Of a DNA stretch of 45,776 nucleotides, positions 9,592 to 19,120 are shown one piece after another. The position numbers were made by a program, and so were the translations under genes. The notes beneath the pieces were generated by a model, which made no database searches, was not told the DNA's origin, and saw only the letters and a list, made by a program, of their open reading frames with translations. The stretch covers positions 67,125-112,900 of the forward strand of contig MU631405.1 of assembly GCA_026770615.1 (NCBI GenBank), given 5' to 3'. The DNA is from Pavlovales sp. CCMP2436. Its lineage: Eukaryota > Haptophyta > Pavlovophyceae > Pavlovales. Within the stretch, counting starts at the first letter, position 1; every line of letters begins with the position of its first letter.

Positions 9592-9634
9592 TCGTTATGA
9601 ACCGACGGCGTTGATAGACGCGGGCGGAATAAAT
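9592..9634 (+). repeat. Dispersed 'GTTATGAA...GGAATAAA' motif, copy 2
   Basis: CGTTATGAACCGACGGCGTT...GCGGAATAAATTA, followed by AT-rich sequence leading into family C copy d. Confidence 0.6.
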
Positions 9635-9652
9635 TATTAAAAGTATTTATAT

Positions 9653-9977
9653 ATTAATGTAGGGGGGTTCGGGCTGGCGGTACGTTTCAAGTTCAAGTCA
9701 GGCTGATCTCAGCGCTCCGACGCAGGCTCCTACGCGCTACGCCGAAGTGGGGAGCTGGTAGAAGTGGTGGACGATGAGGAAGCCGAAAACAAAGCGCTAG
9801 AGTCGCTGCGCAACGCGGGGCCGCCCGACAGTGCGCGAGCAAGCGAGTCCATTGGTGATCCCAGCGGAGACGTATCGCTGGGAAGTGATGGGGTTTAAAT
9901 GTCGAGAACTCGTTTGCGCGTGCAGGGCGCGGGCCGCAGCGCGGGGGCGCGGTGGAAGGACTGGTTGAAGAGTAAGC
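9653..9977 (+). mobile_element. SINE-like family C, copy d
   Basis: Nearly identical over about 320 bp to 6338-6660, with a few substitutions and one base missing in GGGGTTTAAATGTCGAG. The match stops at GGTTGAAGAG, where the dispersed motif copy 3 begins. Confidence 0.75.
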
Positions 9978-9980
9978 CAT

Positions 9981-10020
9981 TTATTCCGCTCGAGACCTCT
10001 CATCGTCATCGGTTCATAAC
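9981..10020 (-). repeat. Dispersed 'GTTATGAA...GGAATAAA' motif, copy 3
   Basis: The plus strand reads TTATTCCGCTCGAGACCTCT then CATCGTCATCGGTTCATAAC, the reverse of the motif at 1302 and 9592. Confidence 0.65.
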
Positions 10021-10084
10021 TTCGGAGTACAGAAGGGTGAACCGCCCCATGCACACATCTGCAACTAACTCCGCGACACCACAT

Positions 10085-10345
10085 TGGGAACCATAACTTT
10101 CATTTTGCTTCCGAACGCTGAGAATCGGAAATGTTAGTTACAGTAAGTATGTTGTCGACCCTGTAGGCACCTGAGAGGCACACGAGGTGGGCTCAGACCG
10201 TCGATGAGGGCTCTAATTTGACACCAGCTATCGACACTTAGCACCAGTGGTAACCAATGTCTTACTTCTTCGTCCCGGCCACCACTTTCCCCCCTCCCCA
10301 GTGCGGAATTGCGCCACTAATTCGGATTTTGACCCTAAGGTGTGC
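10085..10345 (+). repeat. Dispersed repeat I, copy 1
   Basis: About 260 bp repeated at 18125-18420. Shared blocks: GCTGAGAATCGGAAAT, ATGTTGTCGACCCT, GAGGCACACGAGG, CTTCTTCGTCCC, and TGCGGAAT followed by TGACCCTAA. In both places it lies just before the 3' end of a minus-strand LINE piece. Confidence 0.7.
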
Positions 10346-10472
10346 TGTCGTCCGGTGTGCCGTTGTAATGGGTCAAAATCTGAAAGCGGCCAGTCCGGGG
10401 GAAATTGCGAAAAATTCCGGTGCAAATCCTCCAGAGCCACTCACGAACCGGAAGGGCACAGAAGAGATAGTT

Positions 10473-10513
10473 GCAGATTCGTGAATGGGGCGGCGCCCCA
10501 TTTACGAATCTGC
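10473..10513. repeat. 19-bp inverted repeat, 3-nt loop
   Basis: Arms GCAGATTCGTGAATGGGGC and GCCCCATTTACGAATCTGC pair with a single mismatch around GGC. No run of T follows in the orientation a terminator would need. Confidence 0.85.
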
Positions 10514-10879
10514 CACTGCTTACTTGTTATTAGCGGCACAGCATGGTTCAATAGTTAGTGTTCACCCACTGAATTGCTGGCTACGAACTCCGCTGTGTAA
10601 GTTTCTTGTTAAACGTCCGTCCCCGGGAGGATCGCACTGGAAATGAGCGTTGAAAAAAACACTCAGATCCAGGGATCCACCCCGAGCACACGGATACCGT
10701 CCCCACCGCTGATCAGTTTAGACACACGACAATTGACGACAACTCTCGACTGGCACGCTGACCGATCTCCTCTGCATCTCTCCTGCGTCGTCTAAAAATG
10801 CAGCACCGTCTGCAAGCGCAACACACCTACGCGACTCTTAAACCATTACTTCATCACTAGCCTGTATCACATATTTATG

Positions 10880-11034
10880 ATAAGTATTCAAGCTGGCGTC
10901 TGACTATTCTGAATGTTGTGCTGGTCTGAGCGCTGCGTCGCCTATTGCCTGCTGCGTGCCTTAGTCGGCTGCGCTGGCTTGGGCGCCACCGCGCGTGCCG
11001 ATGGATCTCCGGTAGTGTGCCCGAGCAAGGGCGT
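10880..11034 (-). mobile_element. SINE-like family S, ~155-bp copy
   Basis: Nearly identical to the first 150 bp or so of 31207-31478, starting ATTCAAGCTGGCGTCTGAC on the plus strand and ending at GCAAGGGCG. The short direct repeat TTTATG flanks it (10874-10879 and 11035-11040). It interrupts the LINE 3' UTR at a point uninterrupted in the copies at 22497 and 25569. Confidence 0.7.
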
Positions 11035-11104
11035 TTTATGCGATTTTTGCCCCGAGGGACAGAAATCGCAAATATACGCGGCTTATCTGTTGGTCCAGTC
11101 TATC

Positions 11105-11945
11105 TCACCCATTGCCGGGGGTGGGCCTCGGGTGCAGGACTGTGGGATGCGGGAAATTGCGGGCTTGCTGGCTCTGATTGTGTTTCGAAAACTTTGATTT
11201 TGCTGGCTCATATTTGGTTTTGGGTTTGTTGCCGCCCGGGTGGTGTGTCAGTGTGGTTGACTGGATGGTTTCAAAGGCCCGTTTGATAGATGAGCGCATT
11301 GAACGTGGGTGATTTTCGTGTATGAATATGACGGACTTGTCCAAAGTTAATGCGTGCTTGTTTGACGGGCCTGCTGCGGATTCGTGGTGTATGGTGGGAC
11401 TAGATGGTCCTGCTTTGGGTTCATGATGTATGGTGGGACTGGCTGCTCCTGGTAGTGCTGAGGGTGTGACTCGAGACGGTCTCTTCTGGATGCGCTTTGG
11501 GGGTATGACTCGAAGCGGTCTCTGCTGGATTTGTTTTCCCACGATTGGTATGCGTAAGCGTGGTTGGCCTCGGCTGGGCCTAAGGGTGGGCTCAGGCTGC
11601 ATGGAGGGTATGGTCGGGTCTGCACCTGGGAGTAAGTCTTCGTTATTCGGAGGTTGATCGCGCGTCAAGCGTTTTCGTTTGGCAGAAATTGTCTGTGTGC
11701 CGGTGTCCTTTGGGGGTATGGGCGCATGCTGCATAGGTGGTATGGCCGCCGGTTCCTTGTTTTGAGCGATGCTGTCCGTTGGGGGTATGGGTTCGTAATG
11801 TATGGGTGGTAATGCTGATGATACCTTATTGTTTTGGGCGATGCAGTCCGTTGGGGGTATGGGCTCATACTGCAGAGGTGGTATGGCCGCTGGTGCTTCG
11901 TTTTGAGCGATGCTGTCTGTGAGGGGTATGGGCTCATACTGCTGT
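11105..11945 (-). pseudogene. LINE C-terminal tail with ~24-aa repeats
   Basis: An open minus-strand frame of about 280 codons with no upstream LINE domains. It contains three to four copies of a unit of the type YEPIPPTDSIAQN...AAIPP, then a basic Pro/Arg-rich part (SAKRKRLTRDQPPNNEDLLPG, broken for length) and HHESAAGPS repeats. The same blocks occur at 25911-26420 and near 26460-26900 in the long LINE. The function of such tails is not known to me. The part is 5'-truncated, so it is not an independent gene. Confidence 0.65.
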
Positions 11946-11959
11946 ACCCCTACGTCATC

Positions 11960-13438
11960 GGGGAGCTTCTCCCGTGCCAGTTTCAATCTCTCTCGGTTTG
12001 ACAAGGGCAAGAACAGCGACGAGTTCAAGTCGTCCAAGATCACCCTCGCCGACCTTGGCAACCCGGTGATCAACCAGCAGGTGCTCGGCCGCTTCCAGGC
12101 GATCACTGACAAGGACAAGGCCCTCGCGCAGGGCATCGAGCTCGTGGCGACGTTCAAGCTCTCCGAGCTCTCCACCCACCACAACGACGCGATGGACTTT
12201 CAGCTCTTTGAGCACGACAAGAAGCGCGCTGCATCGGTAACCTCGACGCCGAGCGCATCAGGCTCACAGGTGCGCAGTCGCTCGCTTTGCCAACTCGCAC
12301 GCGTTCTATGGCTGCTATCGTCAGCCCGTCCGTTCCCTCCGTACCCGTCCCCAGGCTCATCTTCACGGGCCAGGCGAGCACTGAGAGCTATGAGCTTCAC
12401 GTCAAGTACATCAACGAGACTCTCCGCGTCGAGATCGAGCAGGCTTTGTCCGCTGCCGACGCCAAGATATTTGAGGTCAAGTCCAAGTCGCCGATGGGCA
12501 TCTGCGACTCGTTTATGGGAGTCCGCGCGGCCGCTTACGACGAAAAGGCAGAGGTTGCGTTCTACGGGTTCCTGCACGACAATTTGTCTCTCAAGGCCAT
12601 GATGACTCTCAAGAGCCAGGCGCGCGTCGGCGACGCCCTCAGGCTGCTTCAATAGGATCTGGACGATCTGGGAGAGCAAGGCGCACGAGTCGGACCTCGG
12701 CTACGCCGCCAAGGTGCACAAGGCCTACGCCACCAACACGCGCTTCATGGGCCAGTCGTGCGAGCTCGAGGTTGGCGTGGCGATGCTGGAGGCGGCGCGT
12801 GCCGATGCCAACGCCATCCCCCTCTCGTCAGAGGCAGAGATGGTCGCGAAGCTGCTCGGCCTCGTCAAGATGACTGCTGACACCCGCCCAGTGGTCATGC
12901 GCTTCTACAAGATGAAGGTGGCGGACATCACCCACGAGACGTGAGATGAGCTCGTGCTCGCGCTGCGCCAGATCGACTCCGTCCGCCTAGGCGTGAGCAT
13001 CGCGGCTGCACTGCCGCGCGAGCAGCGCGAGCAGCGCGAGCCGCGCAAGCCGCGCGAGCCGCGCGAGCCGCGCGCGAGCAGCGCGAGCCCTCTTTTGCGT
13101 CACGCGGGATCACGCCCATGTTTGCGCACGCAGCAGACACGGTGCAGGACCAAGCCGAGGGCCTCAAGAAGATGAGCTGCTACAACTGCGGCAAGCTCGG
13201 GCACCTCAAGCGCAACTGCCCGCTCCTGAGCAAGGAGCAGGCGCCGGAAGCTTCGTCGCTGCCGCCGCGCAGGGAGCAGGCGTTGCCCAAGCCCGCCATC
13301 CGCATCGGCGGCTCGATTCGCAAGGGCGCAAGCGCGCATGCTCTCACGACCTCATTTGCCATCCTCTCCGGCAACGACTCCGATGTGTCGGACACCGACA
13401 CCTCGTCGACAGTGACACCGACAACTTACCGTTCTTGA
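11960..13438 (+). pseudogene. Copia Gag with CCHC zinc knuckle
   Basis: Starts in the sequence FDKGKNSDEFKSSKITLADL. At least three frame changes follow (near 12230, 12653 and 12943). Helical Gag-like stretches include SYELHVKYINETLRVEIEQA and RADANAIPLSSEAEMVAKLL. The knuckle CYNCGKLGHLKRNC (C-x2-C-x4-H-x4-C) lies at about 13180-13221. Between them is a (CGCGAGC)n low-complexity tract at about 13015-13090. No full-length Gag can be read. Confidence 0.75.
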
Positions 13439-13919
13439 TCCCGGCGACGAGTCCAACTCTGAGTCCGACTCCGACGATTCCGACTCCGAGCGCGGGCATG
13501 GCGGGATGCAGGGCCGTGGCGGCGGACGCGGCGGGTACGGGCTCAGCGCGGAGACAAGGCAGCATGCGCACGCCCGCTCTGCGATTCCCCAGCACCCCGT
13601 GGTGCTCAGCAACGACGGCCGCCGTGGCGAGTTCGACACCCGCTCCAAGCTCGGTGCCAAGGTCGAGCTGCACGCATGGGGCACCAACGACGTGTCGGTC
13701 CCGCTCATCAGCATATCGTGCCTTATTGAGGCAGGCGCAACCGTCCACTTCGCGAAGGGAGGGTCGTACCTCGACCTCTCGGGCATCGGCGGCGGCCGCG
13801 TCGCCGTCGACAAGAACTCCATGGTCTACGTCAACATTGAGGGTCAGGACGGCACCTCGTTTGACAACGTCAAGATGTGCCTGGACTCTGGCGCCGACCA
13901 GAGCCTGTTCCCAAGTTGA
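13439..13919 (+). pseudogene. Copia protease region
   Basis: An acidic Ser/Asp-rich linker and a Gly/Arg-rich stretch precede ...VKMCLDSGADQSLFPS, where DSGA is the aspartic-protease active-site motif. The frame stops at 13917-13919, just after the motif. The following 480 bp are out of frame. Confidence 0.65.
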
Positions 13920-14398
13920 TGATCACCAAGGAGGTGGAGGCGTACAGGGTCGGCGGCATCAAGTCCAGCAGCCACATCGCAGTTGGTCGCCGAGATCACC
14001 GGTCTCGTTGTGATCAACGGCATCAGCGGCGCGCGCGCAAGCATGCGCGCCAACAAGGCGTCGGCCGACGGCAAGCCAGCTGCAGCCGCGCAGCCGCCAA
14101 AGGTACGCGCATCGTCGCGCCGCGGTTGCCCCTCCAACCTACGCCGCGCAGAGCAGCATTCCCAGGCCTCCTATGGCCAGGGAAACTAGGTGGCCCGGGT
14201 GAGACCGGCGTTGCTGGTCACGGATGGGGGCGCCCCTCTATGGACTGGCTGCGTTTGTGTTCTCTCCGGACGGGCACAACGGACAAGAACCTGCTCGCGC
14301 GGACGCGTTGGGCAGTCGACGACATGGGGAGTCAAAATCCAATGTCGTCGGCCCTCAACACGCTGTCGGACGCACGCATGTAGTGACTCACACACGAG

Positions 14399-15127
14399 TT
14401 GCCGTTGCCTCATGTCAAGGCCGCCGGCGAGATCACGTACCTGGACGTCTACTCAGCGTCCAAGCACGACTTGCCCATCAAGAACATTGAGGGAGACCGG
14501 TCGGGTTACAAGTATGCCATTCTTTTCGTGGATGAATACTCGCGATTCCGCCGGGCTTACTTTGCGAAGTCGCAGCGCGAGCTTCCCGGGCTCGCATGGC
14601 ACTACCTTTCTGAGCTCGGCGCGTCGGCACATGCCGGCGGCTTGTTCATGCTCGGCAAGGGTTTTCGTCGGTACGTTCACACCGACGGAGGTACACCTAT
14701 GAACTCGGAGGCCTTTGGCAAGGTGCTTCTCGAGTATGGCCTGGCGGCCAACGTCACATCGTGCCCGCACACCCCTGCCAGCAATGACGTGGCTGAGTAC
14801 AGCTTTGAGACTCTCGATCCAAATGTGCGTGCGAAGCTGGCCATGTCAGGCCAAAGCTTCCACCATTGGCATTGGGCGTTCAGGCACGCGGTTGCAGCTC
14901 GCAACCGTCTCGCATCGCGACGCGACGTCGACCCGACGACTGGCGCCGTGCGCTTTGTCTCGCCTTTCGAACTATTCTTCGGCCGGCGGCCGAGCTACAA
15001 GCACTCTGTAATCTTTGGAGCGCCGTGCCGGGTCCTCTTGCTCGGAGAGGGGACCGAACCCAAGGGCAAATTCGGCATGCAGTCGGCGCGCGGCAGAGTA
15101 ATGAGCCGCGGCGAGGACGGCGTGTAG
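14399..15127 (+). pseudogene. Copia integrase catalytic core
   Basis: About 243 codons. The three acidic residues of the DDE core are visible: ITYLDVYSASK, YVHTDGGTPMNSEAF and NDVAEYSFETLD. RNRLASRR and SPFELFFGRRPSYKH match the region after the core. No HHCC finger is legible upstream. It ends at TAG 15125, so it is cut from the RT. Confidence 0.8.
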
Positions 15128-15685
15128 CTTGATCGGACCTACCGCTACATGCTGGGCTGGATTGTGTTGCTACTTGCTAGACGACTGACGGACGTCTCGC
15201 ATTCTCGCGGCATGTACAAGTCGATGAGCGCCCACTCCTCGAGGGGGGGCACACGCCTTTCGAGTCCAAGCCGTCCACGCCCGTCGGCGAGTCCGAGTCG
15301 TCCACGCCTGTCGGCAAGCCCGAGTCCGTCGAGTCGGAGAGCGAGAGCGAGCTCGAGTCCGACAAGCCCGAGGCCACCATCTTGCGGCCCGCAGGCGCTC
15401 CGCCCCTCACGCTCAAGCACGACCCGTAGAGGCGTGATCGAGCGTCAAGGAGCAAGTCGCGCGGCTTGGCCGCGCCGCGTAGTCAAGACGCTGACACGGC
15501 GGCCGCATCGCGCAGTCGGCGCCGCGCCGAGTGGTCGAGTCGCTGCCGCCACAGCATCGAGCAGCCCTGTCGTAGCGCACGCACGACCGGCCAACACAGC
15601 GCTCTACGGCGGGCAACCAGTAAGCATTCCTACTAACTATAAGCAGGCCTTACGCTCAGAGCACGCCGCGGACTGACTGCGAGCC
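15128..15685 (+). other. Copia linker between integrase and RT
   Basis: Ser/Pro/Glu-rich linker with short internal repeats (PSTPVGESESSTPVGKPES in one frame at about 15265-15330). Frames are broken. No separate gene. Confidence 0.5.
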
Positions 15686-17246
15686 ATGCAGGACCACTCC
15701 AAGATGCAATACGAGAAGGGCACGTTCCAAGAGATCGCCGTGCCGCTCAAGACGAGGCTGCTCTCCTGCCGCTGGACATACTCGCTCAAGTCGAGCAACG
15801 AGAACGAGGTCACGCGGTTCAAGGCGCGCACCGTCGTGTGGGGTAACATGCAGCGTTCATCGAGCAGACATTCTCACCGACCGCTCGCGGCGAGCAAATC
15901 CGCATGATGATAGCGGTCGGCGCCAAGATCCACGGCAAGCGGCTGCGCAGGTGCGCAAACCCGCAGGTTGCTGTGCTCTAGATCCGCGACGTTCTATCGG
16001 TCGGAGACGTTAAGGACGCGTACCTCAACTCTCGGCTCGAGGAGGACAACGTGCTGACCGAGCTGCCACCGGGGTACGAGCTCAAGCTTACCGCGCCCGA
16101 CGGGTTCAAGATCGCGGCTCGGCAAGTGAAAGCTCACCCCGACCTCAGTCAGTCGGGACGGACCTGGTTCAAGAACAACCGAGCGCGGCTGCTCGAGCGT
16201 GGCTTCATCCAGTCCGAGGTCGCGCCGTGCATCTTCCTGAAGGAGACGCAGTGTGGGGGGGTTCATCTCAGTTGGCATATTTGTCGATGATATGCTCGCG
16301 CTCAACGCCTCCGCCAACTCGCTGGCGTTCCAGCTGGAGCTGGCCAATTCGCTCAAGGAGGACTACGAGATCAAGCGGCAAGATCTGAACAAGTTCCTTG
16401 GCGCGCAGTACACGGTCAGCAAGTACGGCATCCACATGCACCTGACGCAGTACATCGTCGGCATCCTCGCCCGTTTCCACATGTCGGACTGTCGGGCTGT
16501 GCGCAATCCAGAGGCATCGCGCGACGACCCCATCCAGACCTCGGACGAGACGATGTTAAATCGCAAGGACGTTCAGCTCTACCAGGAGATGACGGGCACG
16601 CTGATGTTCTGCATGACGACGTGCCGGCCTGACATCGCTCACTCTGTCGGCATGCTGGCGCGGCGGATGAGCAAGCCTCGCGTACGTGACAACGTCGCGG
16701 CGTGTCGAGTCTTCCGCTACCTCCAGGGCACAAGAGACCTAAGCATTCTCTTTCGGTACGAGGAGGACCCCAAGTACCCCGGCCTCGTGGCGTTTGCTGA
16801 CTCCGACTGGGGCGCCGACACGGAGGGGCGCAGATCGACAATGCTACATCGTGGTGTTTAGCAGTCCGCCGGTATCATGGCAGAGCAGCCTGCAGTCCAT
16901 CGTAGCGAGCTCCACCTGTGAGGCAGAGTACATCGCGGCCTCGGACGCGGCTCGAGAGCTCTACTACCTGCGCGAGGTCGCTGCCTTCATCTGCAGTCCG
17001 CAGCTCTGCCCTACGATTCTGTACGAGGACAAGGGCACGATATATCTAGTGGAGAACCCTGTTCATCATAAGAGGACCAAACACATCGACGTGAAGTACC
17101 ACTAAATTCGCGCCGCGCAGGAGAACGGGATGATCAAAGTCGAAAAGATCCATACCAACCTCAACCACGCCGACATCATGACCAAGGCAACCACTACGGC
17201 AACGTTCTGCAGGCATGTCAAGATCATTATGCAGGGCGCCGACTAG
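15686..17246 (+). pseudogene. Copia reverse transcriptase and RNase H
   Basis: RT begins with MQYEKGTFQEIAVP, CRWTYSLKS and RFKARTVVWGNMQ, then VGDVKDAYLNSRLEE and LPPGYEL. A frameshift near 16250 follows, then ISVGIFVDDMLALN (catalytic VDD). GTLMFCMTTCRPDIAHSVGM, RYLQGTRDL and FADSDWGAD lead into RNase H, with another frameshift near 16845, then SSTCEAEYIAASDAARELYY and a KHIDVKYH-type end at 17104. NHADIMTKAT at about 17165 corresponds to the copia VADIFTK end. Confidence 0.85.
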
Positions 17247-17580
17247 CCGCCGCCGCCGCCCCGCCGCCAAGCCGCCGCCGCCGTGCCGCAAGTCCGTCAA
17301 GCCGCTGCCGCCGCGCCGCCAAGCCGCCGCAAGTCGTCAAGCCGCCACCGCTGCGCCGCCAAGCCGTCGCCGCCGTGCCGCAAGTCTGTCAAGCCGCCGC
17401 CGCCGTGACGCCAAGCCGCCGCCGCCGTGCCGCAAGTCCGTCAAGCCGCTGCCGCCGCGCCGCCAAGCCGCCGCCGCCGTGCCGCAAGTCCGTCAAGCCG
17501 CCGCCGCCGCGCCGCCAAGCTGCCGCCGCCGTGTTGCAAGTCCGTCAAGCCGCCGCCATCGCGCCGCCAAGCTCAGGGCG
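17240..17580. repeat. ~52-bp minisatellite, Pro/Arg/Lys coding potential
   Basis: About six copies of a unit made of GCCGCCGCCGTGCCGCAAG and TCCGTCAAGCCGC plus CGCGCCGCCAAG. It lies between the end of copia RNase H and the 3' LTR. Open frames here arise from the repeat. Confidence 0.85.
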
Positions 17581-17730
17581 CAGCCGTCGCGCCGCACAGT
17601 CAAGAAGCCGTGGAGTTCAGCCGCCGCGTCGCCAAGCAGAAGCCAAGACGCCGCGCCGAGCAGCCCAGACGTGAGTCACGTTCGGCAGGCACACGATCGT
17701 CATCAAGCAGGGCGTCAACCTGCACTGATG

Positions 17731-17741
17731 TCGCGGGGGGG
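17731..17741 (+). other. Candidate copia polypurine tract
   Basis: TCGCGGGGGGG directly precedes TGTTGACGG, the position expected for the plus-strand primer site of an LTR element. Confidence 0.5.
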
Positions 17742-18124
17742 TGTTGACGGTATGGCTATTGTATATGCTCTTAGCTATTGCATAAACTCCAGCCTATACC
17801 GCTGACCGCCTGCCCCGCAGCACACAGCACACACTTGCTGGTTCCAACCCATGTAAGCCTCTTGCTAATGTGGTCCAGTCGTTGGACTTACAGTTCAGTT
17901 GAACCGAGAGTCAGATTAATAGCAACACTGTTGCGGTTAATCACTCTTCGGTTACGGGTTTCGGCTTCCCGCCCGCTATGCTTCATCAGCCGTTTTTGTT
18001 CGTCTGTTTCCGTTCCGATTACATTCGCTCAACTTCCTTAGAGACCTGCCACCCGTCAAGTCGACGGGTACCGTATAGCGCTGCAAGGACTAGACGAGAG
18101 ATGAGATCTACCGGTGTATCCAAC
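17742..18124 (+). repeat. Candidate 3' LTR of the copia element
   Basis: Begins TGTTGAC and ends ATCCAACA, giving the TGTTG...CAACA termini typical of copia LTRs, over 383 bp. The right end is a choice by motif, because no second LTR is available to compare. Repeat I follows at once. Confidence 0.45.
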
Positions 18125-18420
18125 ACCTTCGGAAACTATGACTTTTTTTTCCTTCCGAAAGCGCCGAAAGCTGAGAATCGGAAATCCTAGTTACTTTTAA
18201 TATGTTGTCGACCCTAGCGCTAGGCAAATTAGAGGCACACGAGGCGGGCTCCGGCCGTCGAAGAGGGCTCCGTTCGCGACGAGTACGACAGTAATCGACA
18301 CTTTGACTTAGCAGTTAGCGCGCAGGGGCGAACTATTTCCACTTCTTCGTCCCACAGCGTTTTCCTCTCCCCAGGCCCAATGCGGAATAGCGCCAGTAAT
18401 TTGGAATTCGACCCTAAATC
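18125..18420 (+). repeat. Dispersed repeat I, copy 2
   Basis: Same blocks as 10085-10345 in the same order, diverged by substitutions and small indels; again just before a minus-strand LINE 3' end. Confidence 0.7.
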
Positions 18421-18421
18421 A

Positions 18422-18655
18422 AATGTGTATGTAATTATCTAGAAATACGCCCGTCCCCTGAAAGGTCTCCCTCCACCGGACCCGAGAGTTGAGAAACACT
18501 CCACTCGGATCAAGTGACCTTTGCAGAGCACACGGATCTACCGTCCCCACGACGGAGGCTGATGAGACACGCGACAATCGACGACTCTCGACTGACGCGC
18601 TGACCGACCTCTGCTGCGTCTCGCTCGTCTCAAAATGCAGCTCGCCTGCCGGCAG
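18422..18655 (-). mobile_element. LINE fragment 3 (3' end, second subfamily)
   Basis: Resembles 23996-24215 more than the other copies: ACCGTCCCCAC, GATGAGACACGCGACAATCG, and CTCGTCTCAAAATGCAGCTC then GCCTGC. At 18655 the LINE match stops and AMBRA1-like gene sequence begins. Confidence 0.75.
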
Positions 18656-19065
18656 GGCGCCGTCGTGCGCCGCGTGCGCGCCGGAGGCGCGCGCGTGCAT
18701 GTCCACGACCTCGAGCAGGCGCACGCGGCCCTGCTTGGTTGCGTACGCAAAGGTCGCCGGCCCGACGCCGATTGGGAACGCGAGCGCCGCGTTCGACTCG
18801 TCGATGGGCGACCTCACCTTGAGCCGCTCGCTCTCCTCCATCGTCACCGAGAGCCGCCGCCACTCCGCCGCGCCCTCGGGCGGCCAGCTCGTGCCCGCCG
18901 GCGGTGGCCACGTCGAGAGCGGCGGCGGCGTCGCGCGCGTCGTGCCCGGCAGTGAGCGCCCTGTTGGGCGCGCGGCCCGCGCGCGCGCAGGTCGTCGGGC
19001 AGGCGGAGCACGCGCACGCCCACCGAGCCCTGCTGCGCCGCCTCGTGCGGCGGGGGCGTCGCCTC
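18656..19065 (-). pseudogene. AMBRA1-like 3' exon fragment joined to a LINE
   Basis: The minus strand is a close copy of about 35605-35985, the last exon of the WD-repeat gene. It reads RVLRLPDDLRARAGRAPNRA, then after a frame change SPIDESNAALAFPIGVGPAT and YATKQGRVRLLEVV. Relative to the gene it lacks 5 bases in the GGGCACGAC(GGCAC)GCGCG context, shifting the frame, and has about 30 extra bases after the LLEVV codons. It continues directly into LINE 3' UTR at 18655, giving a gene-LINE chimera in LINE orientation. It lies 55 bp beyond the stop of the PsbP-like gene. Confidence 0.8.
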
Positions 19066-19120
19066 TGCCAGCCTACTGCCCGAAGATGGGCCCTCTCGTC
19101 ACCGCCGCCGGCTGTCCTGA

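Larger units (their letters stand above)
10597..11950 (-). mobile_element. LINE fragment 2 (tail and 3' UTR)
   Basis: The 3' terminus is at 10597 (plus-strand GTGTAAGTTTCTTGTT). It has the same 3' UTR as the other copies, an inserted SINE-like S element at 10880-11034, then a tail coding region. The 5' side stops near 11950, where copia Gag sequence begins. Confidence 0.8.
11950..18124 (+). mobile_element. Degenerate Ty1/copia LTR retrotransposon
   Basis: Gag, protease, integrase and RT/RNase H occur in the copia order (integrase before RT) on the plus strand. Several frameshifts and stops separate them, so the element is dead. No 5' LTR is present: Gag-like sequence begins directly against the tail of LINE fragment 2 near 11950. 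A purine-rich tract and a candidate 3' LTR close it at 17731-18124. Confidence 0.85.

Noticed and set aside
11105..12184. A single 359-codon minus-strand gene
   Set aside because: Its first third is antisense to copia Gag. Only the part from about 11945 down is LINE tail.
17240..17580. Regularly spaced repeats that might suggest a CRISPR array
   Set aside because: The units are contiguous minisatellite without unique spacers, in a eukaryotic retroelement.
17215..17805. A 196-codon Arg/Pro/Ser-rich frame
   Set aside because: Produced by the 52-bp minisatellite in three frames at once.
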